Origin: Taishania sp036758285
Lineage (GTDB): Bacteria > Bacteroidota > Bacteroidia > Flavobacteriales_D > Crocinitomicaceae
Reading direction: 5' to 3'
NCBI GenBank assembly: GCA_036758285.1
Contig: DAIOWV010000005.1
Coordinates: forward strand, 11,251 to 75,250
DNA length: 64,000 nucleotides
A model generated the notes under the pieces. That model ran no database searches, was not told the DNA's origin, and saw nothing but the letters and a program-made list of their open reading frames with translations. The first letter of the stretch is position 1, and each line of letters starts with the position of its first letter. Position numbers and translations under genes: made by a program. Below, one piece after another: positions 43,378 to 53,071 of this stretch.

Positions 43378-44241
43378 ATGAAGTTTCTGTTTTTTATTTC
43401 TTTCTCATTCATTTTTTTAATGTCAGCATGTGGTTTAAAATATGAACCAACCGAAACACGTGAAAATCTTGCTCAAACTAGAAAAAATGCTGTTGGAGAA
43501 TACATTCGTGACTCTTACAAAGATTCTTCAGTAGTTTATCAATCATTGGTTTTCGCTCCACCAACTTTGATCAAACCATATCATCACAGGCAGTTAGATT
43601 CTTTGTATGAAATTAAGTTTGAAAATGAACAAAGAGGAAGGGTTGACAAGCAATTAGAAGAAAAAATCAACAATCAAAAAATTGTAATAGAAAACAGTTC
43701 TGAAAAAATTAAATACATTGAACATCACATATATAGTATTCAAACAGAAGGTCTTGCAAACGTATATTACGCTGATATTGAATTTGATTCAAAAAGTAAG
43801 GTTTCAAATTTCACAATAACGAGAACGTACGAGTTCCCATCAAATTTATTATCAATCTTTAAATCTTATGTAACAAGAGAATCGATTGTTTTTCCCAATT
43901 ATGGACCAACAAACGAAGAAAAGGCTTTTTATAGTTTCTTTGAAGAAGAATTGGAACGTACGCCCATTTCAAAACAAAATGAATTCATGGCCAATATGTT
44001 AAGTGTATTTTCATTGGCCAGAAATATTCGCACACTTGAAACCAAATTATTACTCCAGAATTTTGCAGTAATTCATACAGAAAAAAGACTTTCTTCACAA
44101 GTAGATGTTTTTCATTCAATTAATGGTGTTTGGGAAAATGAAAAAGTCGTTGCTTATGAAGTAAACTTTACAACTCCAGCAGGTACATTTTTTGGAGTGT
44201 TTAGTCCTTATTTTGAATTTATTTCAATGACCAAAAAGTAA
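43378..44241 (+). CDS. Lipoprotein with coiled-coil segment, unknown function
   Basis: A 287-residue lipoprotein (signal KFLFFISFSFIFLMSAC, lipobox MSAC). A charged helical segment (about 75-125, SLYEIKFENEQRGRVDKQL, EEKINNQKIVIENSSEKI) probably forms a coiled coil. The rest is mixed, with a beta-rich end (VDVFHSINGVWENEKVVAYE, VNFTTPAGTFFGVFSPYFEF). No family is recognised. It has its own strong promoter and stands 94 bases after the large anchored protein, so it can be expressed separately. Confidence 0.65.
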   Translation: MKFLFFISFSFIFLMSACGLKYEPTETRENLAQTRKNAVGEYIRDSYKDSSVVYQSLVFAPPTLIKPYHHRQLDSLYEIKFENEQRGRVDKQLEEKINNQKIVIENSSEKIKYIEHHIYSIQTEGLANVYYADIEFDSKSKVSNFTITRTYEFPSNLLSIFKSYVTRESIVFPNYGPTNEEKAFYSFFEEELERTPISKQNEFMANMLSVFSLARNIRTLETKLLLQNFAVIHTEKRLSSQVDVFHSINGVWENEKVVAYEVNFTTPAGTFFGVFSPYFEFISMTKK

Positions 44242-44342
44242 AAATTTAGGTCAGAGGTCAATTAAAAAATATAAAATCAACCATTCAACATAATCTTTCT
44301 ACCATTAATAAATTCTTTTCTTCGTCCCACATTGATGTGACT

Positions 44343-44350
44343 TATCTTTG
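44343..44350 (+). promoter_or_regulatory. -7 promoter element of the barrel-GLPGLI pair
   Basis: TATCTTTG, an exact TAnnTTTG, 28 bases before the preferred ATG at 44379. It also shows that a TTG start at 44364 is possible but not needed. Confidence 0.5.
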
Positions 44351-44378
44351 GTTCCGGTAATTTTTGACTGGACATCAC

Positions 44379-47129
44379 ATGTTAAACAAACTTATTTTAG
44401 CCTTTGCAATATTTATGTTATCGCAATCGGCTTTTTCTCAAGAAATGCGTATTTCTGGTATCGTAGTAGATACAAACGGAAAAACTCCACTTCCTAACAC
44501 AATTGCTATGGCGGTGAGAATGAGAGATTCCTTATTGCTCGCTTACAATCGTGCAGATGAAAATGGTCGTTTTGAGTTGAAAAACATCCCTATGGATACG
44601 TTTACACTGATTATTTCACATCCTCAGCATGAAGAACGAAATTACTACATCATAGGTAGTCCTGAGAATCTTGAAATAGATATTCCAATCATTAAAATGT
44701 ATGGAAAATCAAAAGAATTAGAAGAAATGGTCATTTATGCATACAAAGACCCTATTTATTTTAAAGGTGATACATTGGTATATGTTGCTGATTCATTTAA
44801 GGTTGGACCAAATGCAGTAGTTGAAGACTTATTAAAAAAATTACCAGGAATTGAAGTTGATCAAGATGGAAAAATAAAAAGTCAAGGACAAGAGATATCA
44901 AAAGTACTTGTTGATGGTGATGAGTTTTTTGGTAGTGATCCAACAATTGCAACAAAAAATTTAGGAGCAAATGCAATCGAATCTGTTCAAGTATATGAAA
45001 AAAATGATGTTGGACAATTTGGAAGCGAAGACAAAATTAAAGTTCTCGATTTAAAATTAAAAGACGATGCCAAAAAAGGATATTTTGGGAAGGTTTCCGG
45101 TGCTTCAGATTTTGGTTTAGCCCAAAGGGATCGACCATTTTATGAAGGCGAATTACTTTTTAACAGATTTAATAGTACACAAAAATTATCCGTTTTTGCA
45201 TTAGGTACAAACACTCCACGCTCTAATTTTGGCTGGAATGATGCCAATCGATTTGGATTAGACAATGAGTCTAGTGATGGTAACCCATTTAATCCATTTG
45301 AAAATAATAATGCAAATGGTATTCCAAGAACTTTAAAAGCTGGTATTTATTTTTCTGATAAAATAGGTAAAAAGAAAAACACAAAAATTGGATTCAACTA
45401 TACTTACTACAATACAGAATTAAGAACAAATACAGGCAGCAGAACGCAGTTTTTCTTAACAGATACAACCTATTTTACAGACGATTCTACAAGTAATCTT
45501 TCCAGAAGTGAAAGCCATATGATTAATTTATCATTAGACTCTCAACTCGACTCACTAACAAACTTGGTTGTTAAACCAACATTTAGATTAGATAAAGGTT
45601 TAACAGATAACAACACAATCACAAGCTATTTAAGTTCTGATAGTATTCCATCATTGCAATCATTTGCAAACAACAAAAACAAATCGACTGGGATTGATGG
45701 AGGCTTAACACTTGGTTTAACACGAAAATTCATGAAACCAAGACGTGAGGTTAAATTTGATTATTATTTCAACTATGTTGATAATCAAACAGACGGTAAT
45801 TTAAATACAAGAACGAATGTTACCATGTTTCCTGCTTTAAATGATACTGTTGATCAATCGAAAAGCAACTATAATACCTCTATGACAAACAATTTATTCG
45901 CTTCGTATACAGAGCCTTTAGGTGAGTTTTTCAAAGCTACAATCATGTATAATTACAAAATTGAAAATTTAGATCAAGATAGGTCAACTTATGATTTTGT
46001 AGGAGGTTCTTACTCTGCTTATCGTGCTGATTTGTCAAATATTTTCGAAACCAATCGAAATGAACACAAAGCTGGTTTAAAACTCCAAATGGATAAAACA
46101 AAACACATGGCGTTTGTGCGTATGGATGTAAGAAATGTAGACATCTACAACATCAATTTGGTGAATAACAATAGCATCAATCAGAACATTACGAACTTTT
46201 TACCAAGTGCTCGTTATCAGTTTAAACCAAACATGAGTAAACAATTACAAATTAATTACAATACTTACTCAAATCAACCTGCAATCAATGATTTACAACC
46301 TGTCCAAGACAATTCAAATCCAAATCGTCTTAAAGTCGGAAATCCCGATTTAGAACCGAATTATGGGCACAGTTTAAATGCTTGGTATAATTCATGGAAT
46401 CCGATGAAAGGAAGTTTTATTTGGGCAGGAATGAATTTATATTTGGATAACAATGCTTTTGCTAGTTCTATGACTTATGACTCTTTTGGTCGTATGCTTA
46501 CACAAACTGTAAACGTAGATGGAAATTTTTATAGCAGTGCGTATGGTGGAGCTGGTATTCCAATAAAAGGAAAAACGATTCAGGTACATCCAAATGTTGT
46601 TGTAGGATATAATCATTACTCTAATTTCATTAATGGAGAAAAAAACATAACTGACAATGTGAATGTTGGAGGAGGTGGAGAGTTTCGCTTTCAATGGGAT
46701 TCTTTAGAATTTAATCTTGGTGGTCGATATGATTGGAACAGTCCAAAAAGTTCATTAAGTAGTGCTTCAAACACTCCTTATGGAGTACAGGTTTACAACG
46801 GTAGAGTTACATGGAGATTACCAAAAGGATTTCAATTAAAATCAGACTTCCGTTATACAATCAACAATCAATTAGCAGATGGCTATAACATCAATTATTT
46901 TATTTGGAATGCTGAAATCAGTAAATCTTTCTTAAAAACAGAAAATTTAATTGTTGGATTAATCGGAAATGACATTCTAAATCAAAATATTAATGCAGGT
47001 AGAACAGTTACAGGCAACATGGTTGTAGATAATAGAACACAAGTTATATCACGCTATTTCTTATTAAAATTGACTTATAAATTTAATCACACTAAAACAC
47101 GAGAAGATGAACCGAAATTCCCTTTCTAA
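44379..47129 (+). CDS. Outer-membrane beta-barrel family protein (TonB-dependent receptor-like)
   Basis: A 916-residue outer-membrane protein. The signal peptide (LNKLILAFAIFMLSQSAFSQ) precedes a carboxypeptidase-regulatory-like domain (about 22-100, MRISGIVVDTNGKTPLPNT), then a plug-like region (VVEDLLKKLPGIEVDQDGK, SKVLVDGDEFFG) and a barrel of about 700 residues with many aromatic strand ends. It lacks a clear TonB box, as is usual for the OMP_b-brl_3 group. The ATG at 44379 gives the signal peptide directly. It overlaps the GLPGLI gene by 23 bases. The transported substrate is unknown; such pairs have been suggested to handle metals or peptides, without firm proof. Confidence 0.85.
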   Translation: MLNKLILAFAIFMLSQSAFSQEMRISGIVVDTNGKTPLPNTIAMAVRMRDSLLLAYNRADENGRFELKNIPMDTFTLIISHPQHEERNYYIIGSPENLEIDIPIIKMYGKSKELEEMVIYAYKDPIYFKGDTLVYVADSFKVGPNAVVEDLLKKLPGIEVDQDGKIKSQGQEISKVLVDGDEFFGSDPTIATKNLGANAIESVQVYEKNDVGQFGSEDKIKVLDLKLKDDAKKGYFGKVSGASDFGLAQRDRPFYEGELLFNRFNSTQKLSVFALGTNTPRSNFGWNDANRFGLDNESSDGNPFNPFENNNANGIPRTLKAGIYFSDKIGKKKNTKIGFNYTYYNTELRTNTGSRTQFFLTDTTYFTDDSTSNLSRSESHMINLSLDSQLDSLTNLVVKPTFRLDKGLTDNNTITSYLSSDSIPSLQSFANNKNKSTGIDGGLTLGLTRKFMKPRREVKFDYYFNYVDNQTDGNLNTRTNVTMFPALNDTVDQSKSNYNTSMTNNLFASYTEPLGEFFKATIMYNYKIENLDQDRSTYDFVGGSYSAYRADLSNIFETNRNEHKAGLKLQMDKTKHMAFVRMDVRNVDIYNINLVNNNSINQNITNFLPSARYQFKPNMSKQLQINYNTYSNQPAINDLQPVQDNSNPNRLKVGNPDLEPNYGHSLNAWYNSWNPMKGSFIWAGMNLYLDNNAFASSMTYDSFGRMLTQTVNVDGNFYSSAYGGAGIPIKGKTIQVHPNVVVGYNHYSNFINGEKNITDNVNVGGGGEFRFQWDSLEFNLGGRYDWNSPKSSLSSASNTPYGVQVYNGRVTWRLPKGFQLKSDFRYTINNQLADGYNINYFIWNAEISKSFLKTENLIVGLIGNDILNQNINAGRTVTGNMVVDNRTQVISRYFLLKLTYKFNHTKTREDEPKFPF

Positions 47130-47844
47130 ATTAATCCTTTCATTGGGGTTTTTAATTCTTGTTAGTTCTTCCACATTCGGACAATTCATTGAATCTGGAA
47201 AGATTGTTTATGAACGAAAAACAAATTTATTAAAACTAAAAGAACTGCCTCCTTTTTTGAAAGACATAGCAGAAAACAAAAAGTATAATATAGATGAGTT
47301 TACGTTGACATTTAATGAGCATGGGTCTGTATTCATTCCAAAAACAGCAATGTCAAATGATCCTGCCGATATGTTGACAACAAAAAACACTGTTTATTGC
47401 AATCATCAGACTAAAGATAGAATGACCTTATTAGACATGATGGGTAATAAAGTGTATATTCAAGATACAGTCAATAAGATTAATTGGAAAATGACCGATA
47501 ATACTAGAAAATTAGCGGGTTATAATTGTAAAATGGCAATTTATCAAAAAGACGACTCTACACGTTTATATGCCTGGTATGCTGAAGAACTAGTTCCTTC
47601 GGTTGGCCCAGAAACCTTTAGTGGACTGCCTGGAACTATTCTTGGGTTAGCAACTGAAGATGGTGGTGTTGTTTATTTTGCAAAATCTGTAGAGTTTGTA
47701 ACGGTAGAAGATAAAGCTTTTAAATACGAAACAGGAAAAACAAAAGTATTTACTAAAAAAGCATTTGCAGAGGAAATCACAAAACAAATGGGTAATAGCC
47801 CAATGGCAAAAGGAATGATCGCTTCCTTTTTTAAGTGGTATTAA
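47107..47844 (+). CDS. GLPGLI family protein
   Basis: A 245-residue exported protein of the GLPGLI family, named for its motif, here FSGLPGTILGLATEDGGVVYF (about 174-194, the first residues carrying SGLPGTILGL). A signal peptide (LILSLGFLILVSSSTFGQ) is followed by the family start SGKIVYERKTNL and the segment NRKLAGYNCKMAIY-like TRKLAGYNCKMAIYQ. The Tyr-Ala-Trp-Tyr segment RLYAWYAEELVPSVGPE is also typical. The function of the family is unknown; members usually sit beside outer-membrane receptors, as here, with translational coupling by overlap. Confidence 0.9.
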   Translation: MNRNSLSKLILSLGFLILVSSSTFGQFIESGKIVYERKTNLLKLKELPPFLKDIAENKKYNIDEFTLTFNEHGSVFIPKTAMSNDPADMLTTKNTVYCNHQTKDRMTLLDMMGNKVYIQDTVNKINWKMTDNTRKLAGYNCKMAIYQKDDSTRLYAWYAEELVPSVGPETFSGLPGTILGLATEDGGVVYFAKSVEFVTVEDKAFKYETGKTKVFTKKAFAEEITKQMGNSPMAKGMIASFFKWY

Positions 47845-47951
47845 TTTTTATAAAGAATGTTAAGTTATTTTTAAATTTTCATTAATTCTTTGCAACTTTT
47901 TTAATACCTTTCTCGTCATAATCATATAGATTATTTTAATTACTACGAGAA

Positions 47952-49256
47952 ATGATAAAAAAACTACTAATCTTTGTCTATTTATTAATAGCATCTTTTG
48001 TAAGCGCCCAAACGTTTTATTCTAATGGTGCAGTTTTACATGTAAGCAATGGTGCTGATTTCTTTTGTAATGGAGGTATTACCCTATCTAATTCCTCACA
48101 AGTAATAAACAATGGAAATTTAACAGCTACCAAAAATTCATCATTTTCACAAGCAGGTAATTTTGAGTTAAACAGTAATTCGACTGTCTCAGGTGATGGA
48201 GTTTATTCGATTGAACAAGATTGGATTAATGACGCTGTTTTTAATGGAGATAATGGTGAGGTTATTTTATTTGGTAATACCGAACAGATTATCACATCAA
48301 CGAATGGAACAATTACAGTTTTTAATGATTTAACTTTAATTGGTAACGGAACAAACCAAAACAGAAAGAAAACACTCCTAAATACCGATTCAGGAACAGG
48401 AATAAATGGTGTATTGAATATAAATGATAGAGAATTAAATACTGATGTAAATTCATTTACAGTCGACAATATTTCTATTGGTGCTGTTTTAAATTCAACA
48501 ACGTTATATAATGAAGGAATTGTTAGTAGTCTCCTAGGTGGTTATTTGATAAGAAAAACGAATCAAGCTTCTGATTATTTATTTCCCGTTGGTTCTAGTG
48601 ATGGTGTCAGAAGATATCGTCCAGTTATAATTAACCCAAACGCGACAACTCAACAAGTATATGGAGTAAGAATGAATAATTATACTGCTGATGTTGATGG
48701 ATATTTTTTATCTCAACATGAAAATAGTATAGATGAAATAAATGATTTGTTCTTTCATTCAATAAATAGATTTGCTGGAAATTCTAATTCAGATATTAAA
48801 CTTTTTTACATGCCTACCGATGACAACAATTGGATGAGTTTTGCACATTGGTATCCAACACAAAAACAATGGGAGGATGTGAAAAATGTAACTGAAAATA
48901 ATATACCTGATTTTAATTATATATTAAAATCAAGCTGGGGCTTTCCAAGTACAGAAACACCTTATGTTTTAGTTAACACATCGGATAAACTAAATATTCC
49001 AAATGTATTTACACCAAACGGAGATGGAATAAATGATCTATTTATGATTACTTCGTCTGGATTAACTGATTATGAAATAACTATTGTAAATAGATGGGGA
49101 GAACTTGTTTTTCAATCAAATGATCCTAAACAAGGTTGGGATGGAACTTCAAAAGGTAAAAAATGTACTGATGGAGTTTATTTTTATTCCATTAAAGCAA
49201 AACAAAATTCTGATGACATCAATAAGCATGGTCATCTTACAATTAGCGGAAATTAA
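47952..49256 (+). CDS. Surface protein with T9SS type B sorting domain
   Basis: A 434-residue exported protein. The signal peptide (KKLLIFVYLLIASFVSAQ) precedes a repetitive Asn/Ser/Gly-rich beta-solenoid-like region (about 20-140: NGAVLHVSNGADFFCNGG, SSQVINNGNLTATKNSS), a middle domain, and the gliding motility-associated C-terminal domain (about 345-434: NIPNVFTPNGDGINDLF, EITIVNRWGELVFQSN, GWDGTSKGK, GVYFYSIKAKQN). T9SS exports it to the surface. The next two genes follow at 20 and 5 bases, so the three form an operon for surface proteins. Confidence 0.88.
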   Translation: MIKKLLIFVYLLIASFVSAQTFYSNGAVLHVSNGADFFCNGGITLSNSSQVINNGNLTATKNSSFSQAGNFELNSNSTVSGDGVYSIEQDWINDAVFNGDNGEVILFGNTEQIITSTNGTITVFNDLTLIGNGTNQNRKKTLLNTDSGTGINGVLNINDRELNTDVNSFTVDNISIGAVLNSTTLYNEGIVSSLLGGYLIRKTNQASDYLFPVGSSDGVRRYRPVIINPNATTQQVYGVRMNNYTADVDGYFLSQHENSIDEINDLFFHSINRFAGNSNSDIKLFYMPTDDNNWMSFAHWYPTQKQWEDVKNVTENNIPDFNYILKSSWGFPSTETPYVLVNTSDKLNIPNVFTPNGDGINDLFMITSSGLTDYEITIVNRWGELVFQSNDPKQGWDGTSKGKKCTDGVYFYSIKAKQNSDDINKHGHLTISGN

Positions 49257-49276
49257 TAATATTAAAACTCACAACT

Positions 49277-50071
49277 ATGAAATACTTTAAACTACCTGTA
49301 CTTGTTTTTATTTGCGGATTATCTATAATCTCATTAGGGCAAAACAATGTTGGAATTGGAACAAATACCCCAAGTCCTGATGCTGCTTTAGATATTCAGT
49401 CAACAAGTCAAGGTGTACTTGTACCTAGAATGACAACTGTACAAAGAAACGCTATAGCATCTCCAACAGAAGGATTGTTAGTCTATGATACAGATGTTAA
49501 TTGTTTCTTCTTTTATGAAAACAGTTCATCTACATGGGAAAATTTATGTACTGCGGGACCAGCAGGAGCCCCTGGACCAGCGGGACCGGCAGGACCACAA
49601 GGAGTTGCGGGTGTAGCAGGACCACAGGGTCCTTCTGGAGTTATCAATAAGTATCATGTTTATGGGACTGCTGGTAGACTTGCTGTGACTAGTGTCACAC
49701 CAACAGTACAGCCTGGTATGGTACAAACATTTACACTTACAGCACCTGCTACAGTAATGATTTGGGCAACTATTGGTGGTAGAACAACTTTAACAACAAG
49801 TGGAGCTTACGCAACTGTTGATATGGTTATTTATGTAAATGGTAACTTTCTAACAAATGGTGGTTGGAACAGATTTAATGTTGTAAACCCAACAAATTCA
49901 AATTCTTTCAATACTTGTGCTATAAATACAATGATCAGTCTTCCAGCAGGAACTCACACTGTTGATTTAAGAACATTTAGAGGTCTCTCTAGCACAAGTC
50001 CTGTTGATATCGGTGGGGATTCTGCAAATGACACAAATCCTGGAGAAATGACAATAATGATTTTAAATTAA
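49277..50071 (+). CDS. Surface protein with collagen-like Gly-X-Y repeats
   Basis: A 264-residue exported protein. After the signal peptide (LPVLVFICGLSIISLGQ) comes the segment NVGIGTNTPSPDAALDIQS and VPRMTTVQRNAIASP, a short N-terminal module found on many Bacteroidota surface proteins with tail-fibre-like stalks. Ten uninterrupted Gly-X-Y triplets (residues 94-123) follow, then a C-terminal beta domain of about 140 residues (YHVYGTAGRLAVTSV, TLTAPATVMIWATIGGR, TVDLRTFRGLSSTSP) that resembles a trimeric C1q/TNF-like head. The protein therefore probably forms a trimeric stalk-and-head fibre. It follows a T9SS cargo gene but has no sorting domain of its own. Confidence 0.8.
   Translation: MKYFKLPVLVFICGLSIISLGQNNVGIGTNTPSPDAALDIQSTSQGVLVPRMTTVQRNAIASPTEGLLVYDTDVNCFFFYENSSSTWENLCTAGPAGAPGPAGPAGPQGVAGVAGPQGPSGVINKYHVYGTAGRLAVTSVTPTVQPGMVQTFTLTAPATVMIWATIGGRTTLTTSGAYATVDMVIYVNGNFLTNGGWNRFNVVNPTNSNSFNTCAINTMISLPAGTHTVDLRTFRGLSSTSPVDIGGDSANDTNPGEMTIMILN
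49556..49645 (+). repeat. Collagen-like triplet repeat region
   Basis: Ten consecutive Gly-X-Y codon triplets, mostly GPA, GPQ and GVA, clearly richer in GC than the surroundings. Too short for a long triple helix but enough for a trimerised neck. Hydroxylation is not implied. Confidence 0.85.
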
Positions 50072-50076
50072 TCAAA

Positions 50077-50331
50077 ATGAGGAAGTTATTATTTACATTA
50101 TGTTTGTTGTGTTTATCAACAACTCAAAGTTTTTCTCAATTAGTTTCTAGTGATAAAAAAGGAACTATTGTTGAAAGTAAATCAAACGAGACAATAAAGC
50201 AATCAGAAGAGAAAACAATTGTTTCTAATAAGAAAAACGCAAGTTCAACAAAAGTGGTAAAATCAGAAGAAGAAACATCTGAACCAAATACCAAAGTTGA
50301 ACCAAAAATTCAATCAAGTAAAAAACAATAA
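50077..50331 (+). CDS. Small secreted Lys/Ser/Glu-rich protein
   Basis: An 84-residue protein with a signal peptide (RKLLFTLCLLCLSTTQSFSQ). The mature 63 residues are low-complexity, built from Lys, Ser, Glu, Thr and Val (SNETIKQSEEKTIVSNKKNA, VVKSEEETSEPN), with no cysteine or hydrophobic core, so it is probably disordered. Last gene of the surface-protein operon, 5 bases after the collagen-like gene and before a strong terminator. Its role is unknown; a linker or cell-wall-spanning partner of the fibre would fit. Confidence 0.65.
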   Translation: MRKLLFTLCLLCLSTTQSFSQLVSSDKKGTIVESKSNETIKQSEEKTIVSNKKNASSTKVVKSEEETSEPNTKVEPKIQSSKKQ

Positions 50332-50338
50332 ATGATTC

Positions 50339-50370
50339 GCGGAAATAAAATATTTTTATTTCCGCTTTTT
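50339..50370 (+). terminator. Strong intrinsic terminator
   Basis: GCGGAAATAAAA (50339-50350) pairs perfectly over 12 bp with TTTTATTTCCGC (50354-50365) around a 3-base loop, followed by TTTTT (50366-50370). It ends the surface operon; topB ends at 50373 on the other strand. Confidence 0.85.
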
Positions 50371-50372
50371 CT

Positions 50373-52471
50373 TTACTCCAATCCAACATTCCAAGTAGCA
50401 TCCAACACCAATTTTCCATCTTTGGATTCGTTGCTCCCTGGTATAGTAAATCCTTTTATTTGAGTTGTTTTACCTTTTGTAAGGAGTTGAATTAATTGAT
50501 TTTCAGTAAGTTTTTTTCCTAATAATTCGAACGGCACTTTGAAGCCACATACTTTAAAATTTGAACAACCAATAGCAGATTTTCCTTTCATAATTTTTGA
50601 AGATTTACACTTTGGACAATCGATATCTTCTAAATCTTGTTTTTCTTTTGGTTTGCGTTCTTTTTTTTCTTTTTGAGGCGGGTTAACTTCTTGAATATTG
50701 AATGATTGCACACTTGTGTTGAAAATCACCTCATCGGTTAACTCTCTAACCATTTGATATAGTTCCTGTTTGAAAACATCCGGTTGATATTCACCTTTTT
50801 CAATTAAACGCAATTTTTTTTCCCAATTTCCAGTTAGTTCAGCACTTTTCAATAATTCATTTTGAATGGTATCAATTAATGCTATTCCTGTGGGTGTTGC
50901 AATAATATTTTTACGTTTTTTTTCAATGTATTTTCTTCTAAATAAGGTTTCAATAATGTTTGCACGCGTTGACGGACGACCAATTCCATTGTCTTTCATC
51001 AATTCACGCATTTCTTCATCTTCAACTTGTTTTCCTGCTGTTTCCATCGCTCGAAGCAATGTTGCCTCTGTATAATACTTTGGTGGTGTTGTTTTTCCTT
51101 GGTGAATAAAAGGTTCATGTGGTCCACCCTCCCCTTCTTTAAATTCAGGCATTATTTTGTCTTCATCAACCTCTTTTTTTGCCTTCATATCCAAATACAC
51201 CTCTCTCCAACCTTGTTCAATAATTTGTTTTCCAGTAGCTTTAAACTCAAGTTCTCCTACTTTACCGATTACAGTTGTATTTGAAACTTTACATTCAGGA
51301 TAAAAAACAGCAATAAAACGACGAGCAACTAAGTCATAAATTTTTTGCTCATCTGATGTAATTCCTGATGGAACAACACCCGTTGGTATAATAGCGTGGT
51401 GATCTGTTACCTTTTTATCATCAAATACTGTTTTCAGTTTAGGAATAGGCTCTGTCAATAATCTCTCTGTAAATCGAGAATAATAAGACATGTTTTTTAA
51501 AATTCCTCCTACTTTTGGATGCAAATCTTCTGATAAATAGGTTGTATCTACACGAGGATAAGTAACTATTTTCTTTTCGTATAAACTTTGAATATGACGA
51601 AGAGTTTCATCTGCAGAATAACCATATTTTTTGTTGGATTCTACTTGTAATGAAGTTAAATCATACAAACGTGGATTTCCTTCTTTTCCTTCTTTCTGCT
51701 CAAACGAAGTTACTTCAAATTCTTTATCTTTAAGGTATTCTAATCCTTTTTCTGCTTTTTCAACCGTTTTTAAACGATCTATTTGACATAAAAATTCTGT
51801 TTCTCTGTAATTTGTTTTTAATTCCCAGTACTCCTCACCTTTAAATGCATCTATTTCCTTTTGACGTTGAACGATTAAGGCAAGAGTTGGGGTTTGAACC
51901 CTTCCAATNNNNNNNNNNACTGACGTCTTCCAAATTTTACGGTAAAAAGTCTTGTAGCATTGATTCCAAGCATCCAATCTCCAATCGCACGGGCACTACC
52001 TGCTGCATAAAGATTGTCGTATTGTTTTGAATCCTTTAATTTAAGAAATCCTTCTCGAATTGCTTCTTCCGTTAAAGAAGAAATCCATAAACGTTTGATT
52101 GGTACTTTACATTTCGCTTTCAGTAATACCCAACGTTGAATTAATTCTCCTTCCTGACCAGCATCCCCGCAATTAATGACTTCATCACATTGAGCTACTA
52201 AATTTTTGATTGTTCCGAATTGCTTTTGAACTCCATTATCATTGATAATCTTTACCCCAAAATTAGGTGGGATAATGGGCAAATCTTCCAATCGCCAATA
52301 TTTCCAAGATTCTTTATAATCGTGAGGTTCTTTTAAAGTACACAAATGACCGAAAGTCCATGTAACAGCATAACCATTCCCCTCATAATAGCCATCACGA
52401 CGAGTTTTTGCGCCGATAATTTCAGCAATGTCTTTAGCTACGGAAGGTTTTTCGGCAATACAAAGTTTCAT
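50373..52471 (-). CDS. topB: DNA topoisomerase III, interrupted by an N-run
   Basis: A type IA topoisomerase that relaxes and decatenates single-strand-containing DNA. The TOPRIM domain starts at the N-terminus (KLCIAEKPSVAKDIAEIIGA), with GDAGQEGELIQRWVL as the metal-binding DxD-type region. The active Tyr is in VTYPRVDTTYLS, and the C-terminal part has a Cys4-like zinc site (DCPKCKSSKIM, GCSNFKVCGFKV). The ten Ns at 51909-51918 fall just before SIGRVQTPTL-like IGRVQTPTLAL; the family reads VLSIGRVQTP here. The frames match only if the true gap is 2, 5, 8 or 11 bases, not ten. The full protein would be about 697-699 residues. Confidence 0.9.
51909..51918. other. Ten-N assembly spacer inside topB
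   Basis: Ten ambiguous bases. The coding frames on the two sides disagree unless the real number of missing bases is 3n+2, so the length of the run is a placeholder. Confidence 0.95.
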
Positions 52472-52497
52472 TCAGGACTTTTCTTTCTGATTTCTAA

Positions 52498-52965
52498 TTA
52501 TTCAAACTCAATAATTATTTGTCCTTTTTCGACAACTTGTTCAGATTTAGCTAAAATTGATTTCACAATCCCTGTCCCTTCTGCTTTTAAAACATTTTCC
52601 ATTTTCATAGCTTCTAAGGATAGAATTTCATCACCGACATTCACTTCTTGACCAATTTGCACAGCTATATTAACAATACGTCCAGGCATAGGAGCTTGCA
52701 ATTCTTTTAGTTTTCTTATTTTAGGAACATCCATTCCAAGAGAAGAAATTAACTCATCCAAAGCCCCTTTTTTACTTACTGTAAAAACTCTGTGATTAAC
52801 CTTTAATTTCAATAAATTACTCTCCGTGTTTTCTTCAAGAATTTCACCAAAAAACGTATTTCCTTTATATGAAATTGAAAAGAAAGTTTCATCATCCCAT
52901 TTAATAACAGCACCATCGCTTGCGTTTATTTCCTGTCCGTCAAAGTTCCATTTAGCATGTGTCAT
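52498..52965 (-). CDS. Biotin carboxyl carrier protein of an acyl-CoA carboxylase
   Basis: A 155-residue biotinyl carrier. The C-terminal biotinyl domain (about 85-155) has the attachment motif LEAMKMENVLKAEGTG with Lys121, preceded by QAPMPGRIVNIAVQIGQEV; the N-terminal about 80 residues are a beta domain typical of the Bacteroidota acyl-CoA (propionyl/methylcrotonyl-type) carboxylase carrier. The carboxylase and transferase subunits are not in this window. Start: the ATG at 52965; an upstream TTG in frame overlaps the -7 promoter box and is rejected. It is co-directional with topB (26 bases). Confidence 0.85.
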   Translation of the reverse strand: MTHAKWNFDGQEINASDGAVIKWDDETFFSISYKGNTFFGEILEENTESNLLKLKVNHRVFTVSKKGALDELISSLGMDVPKIRKLKELQAPMPGRIVNIAVQIGQEVNVGDEILSLEAMKMENVLKAEGTGIVKSILAKSEQVVEKGQIIIEFE

Positions 52966-52983
52966 CTGAGTATGTTTTTTTTT

Positions 52984-52991
52984 CAAATATA
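52984..52991 (-). promoter_or_regulatory. -7 promoter element of the biotin carrier gene
   Basis: Minus strand TATATTTG, an exact TAnnTTTG, 18 bases before the ATG at 52965. No clear -33 element. Confidence 0.5.
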
Positions 52992-53071
52992 CGGAATCAT
53001 TGCTTTATTTTGGAAGCGAATTTTGATTATTTAATAAGATTAAACTAAAAAAGATTCGAATTAAAGGCCTA

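Noticed and set aside
49277..50071. Prophage tail fibre for the collagen-like protein
   Set aside because: Collagen-like repeats occur in phage fibres, but this protein has a signal peptide, sits next to a T9SS cargo gene, and has no phage genes nearby.
52966..52986. TTG start seven codons upstream in the biotin carrier gene
   Set aside because: The codon lies inside the -7 promoter box, so it would not be in the transcript.
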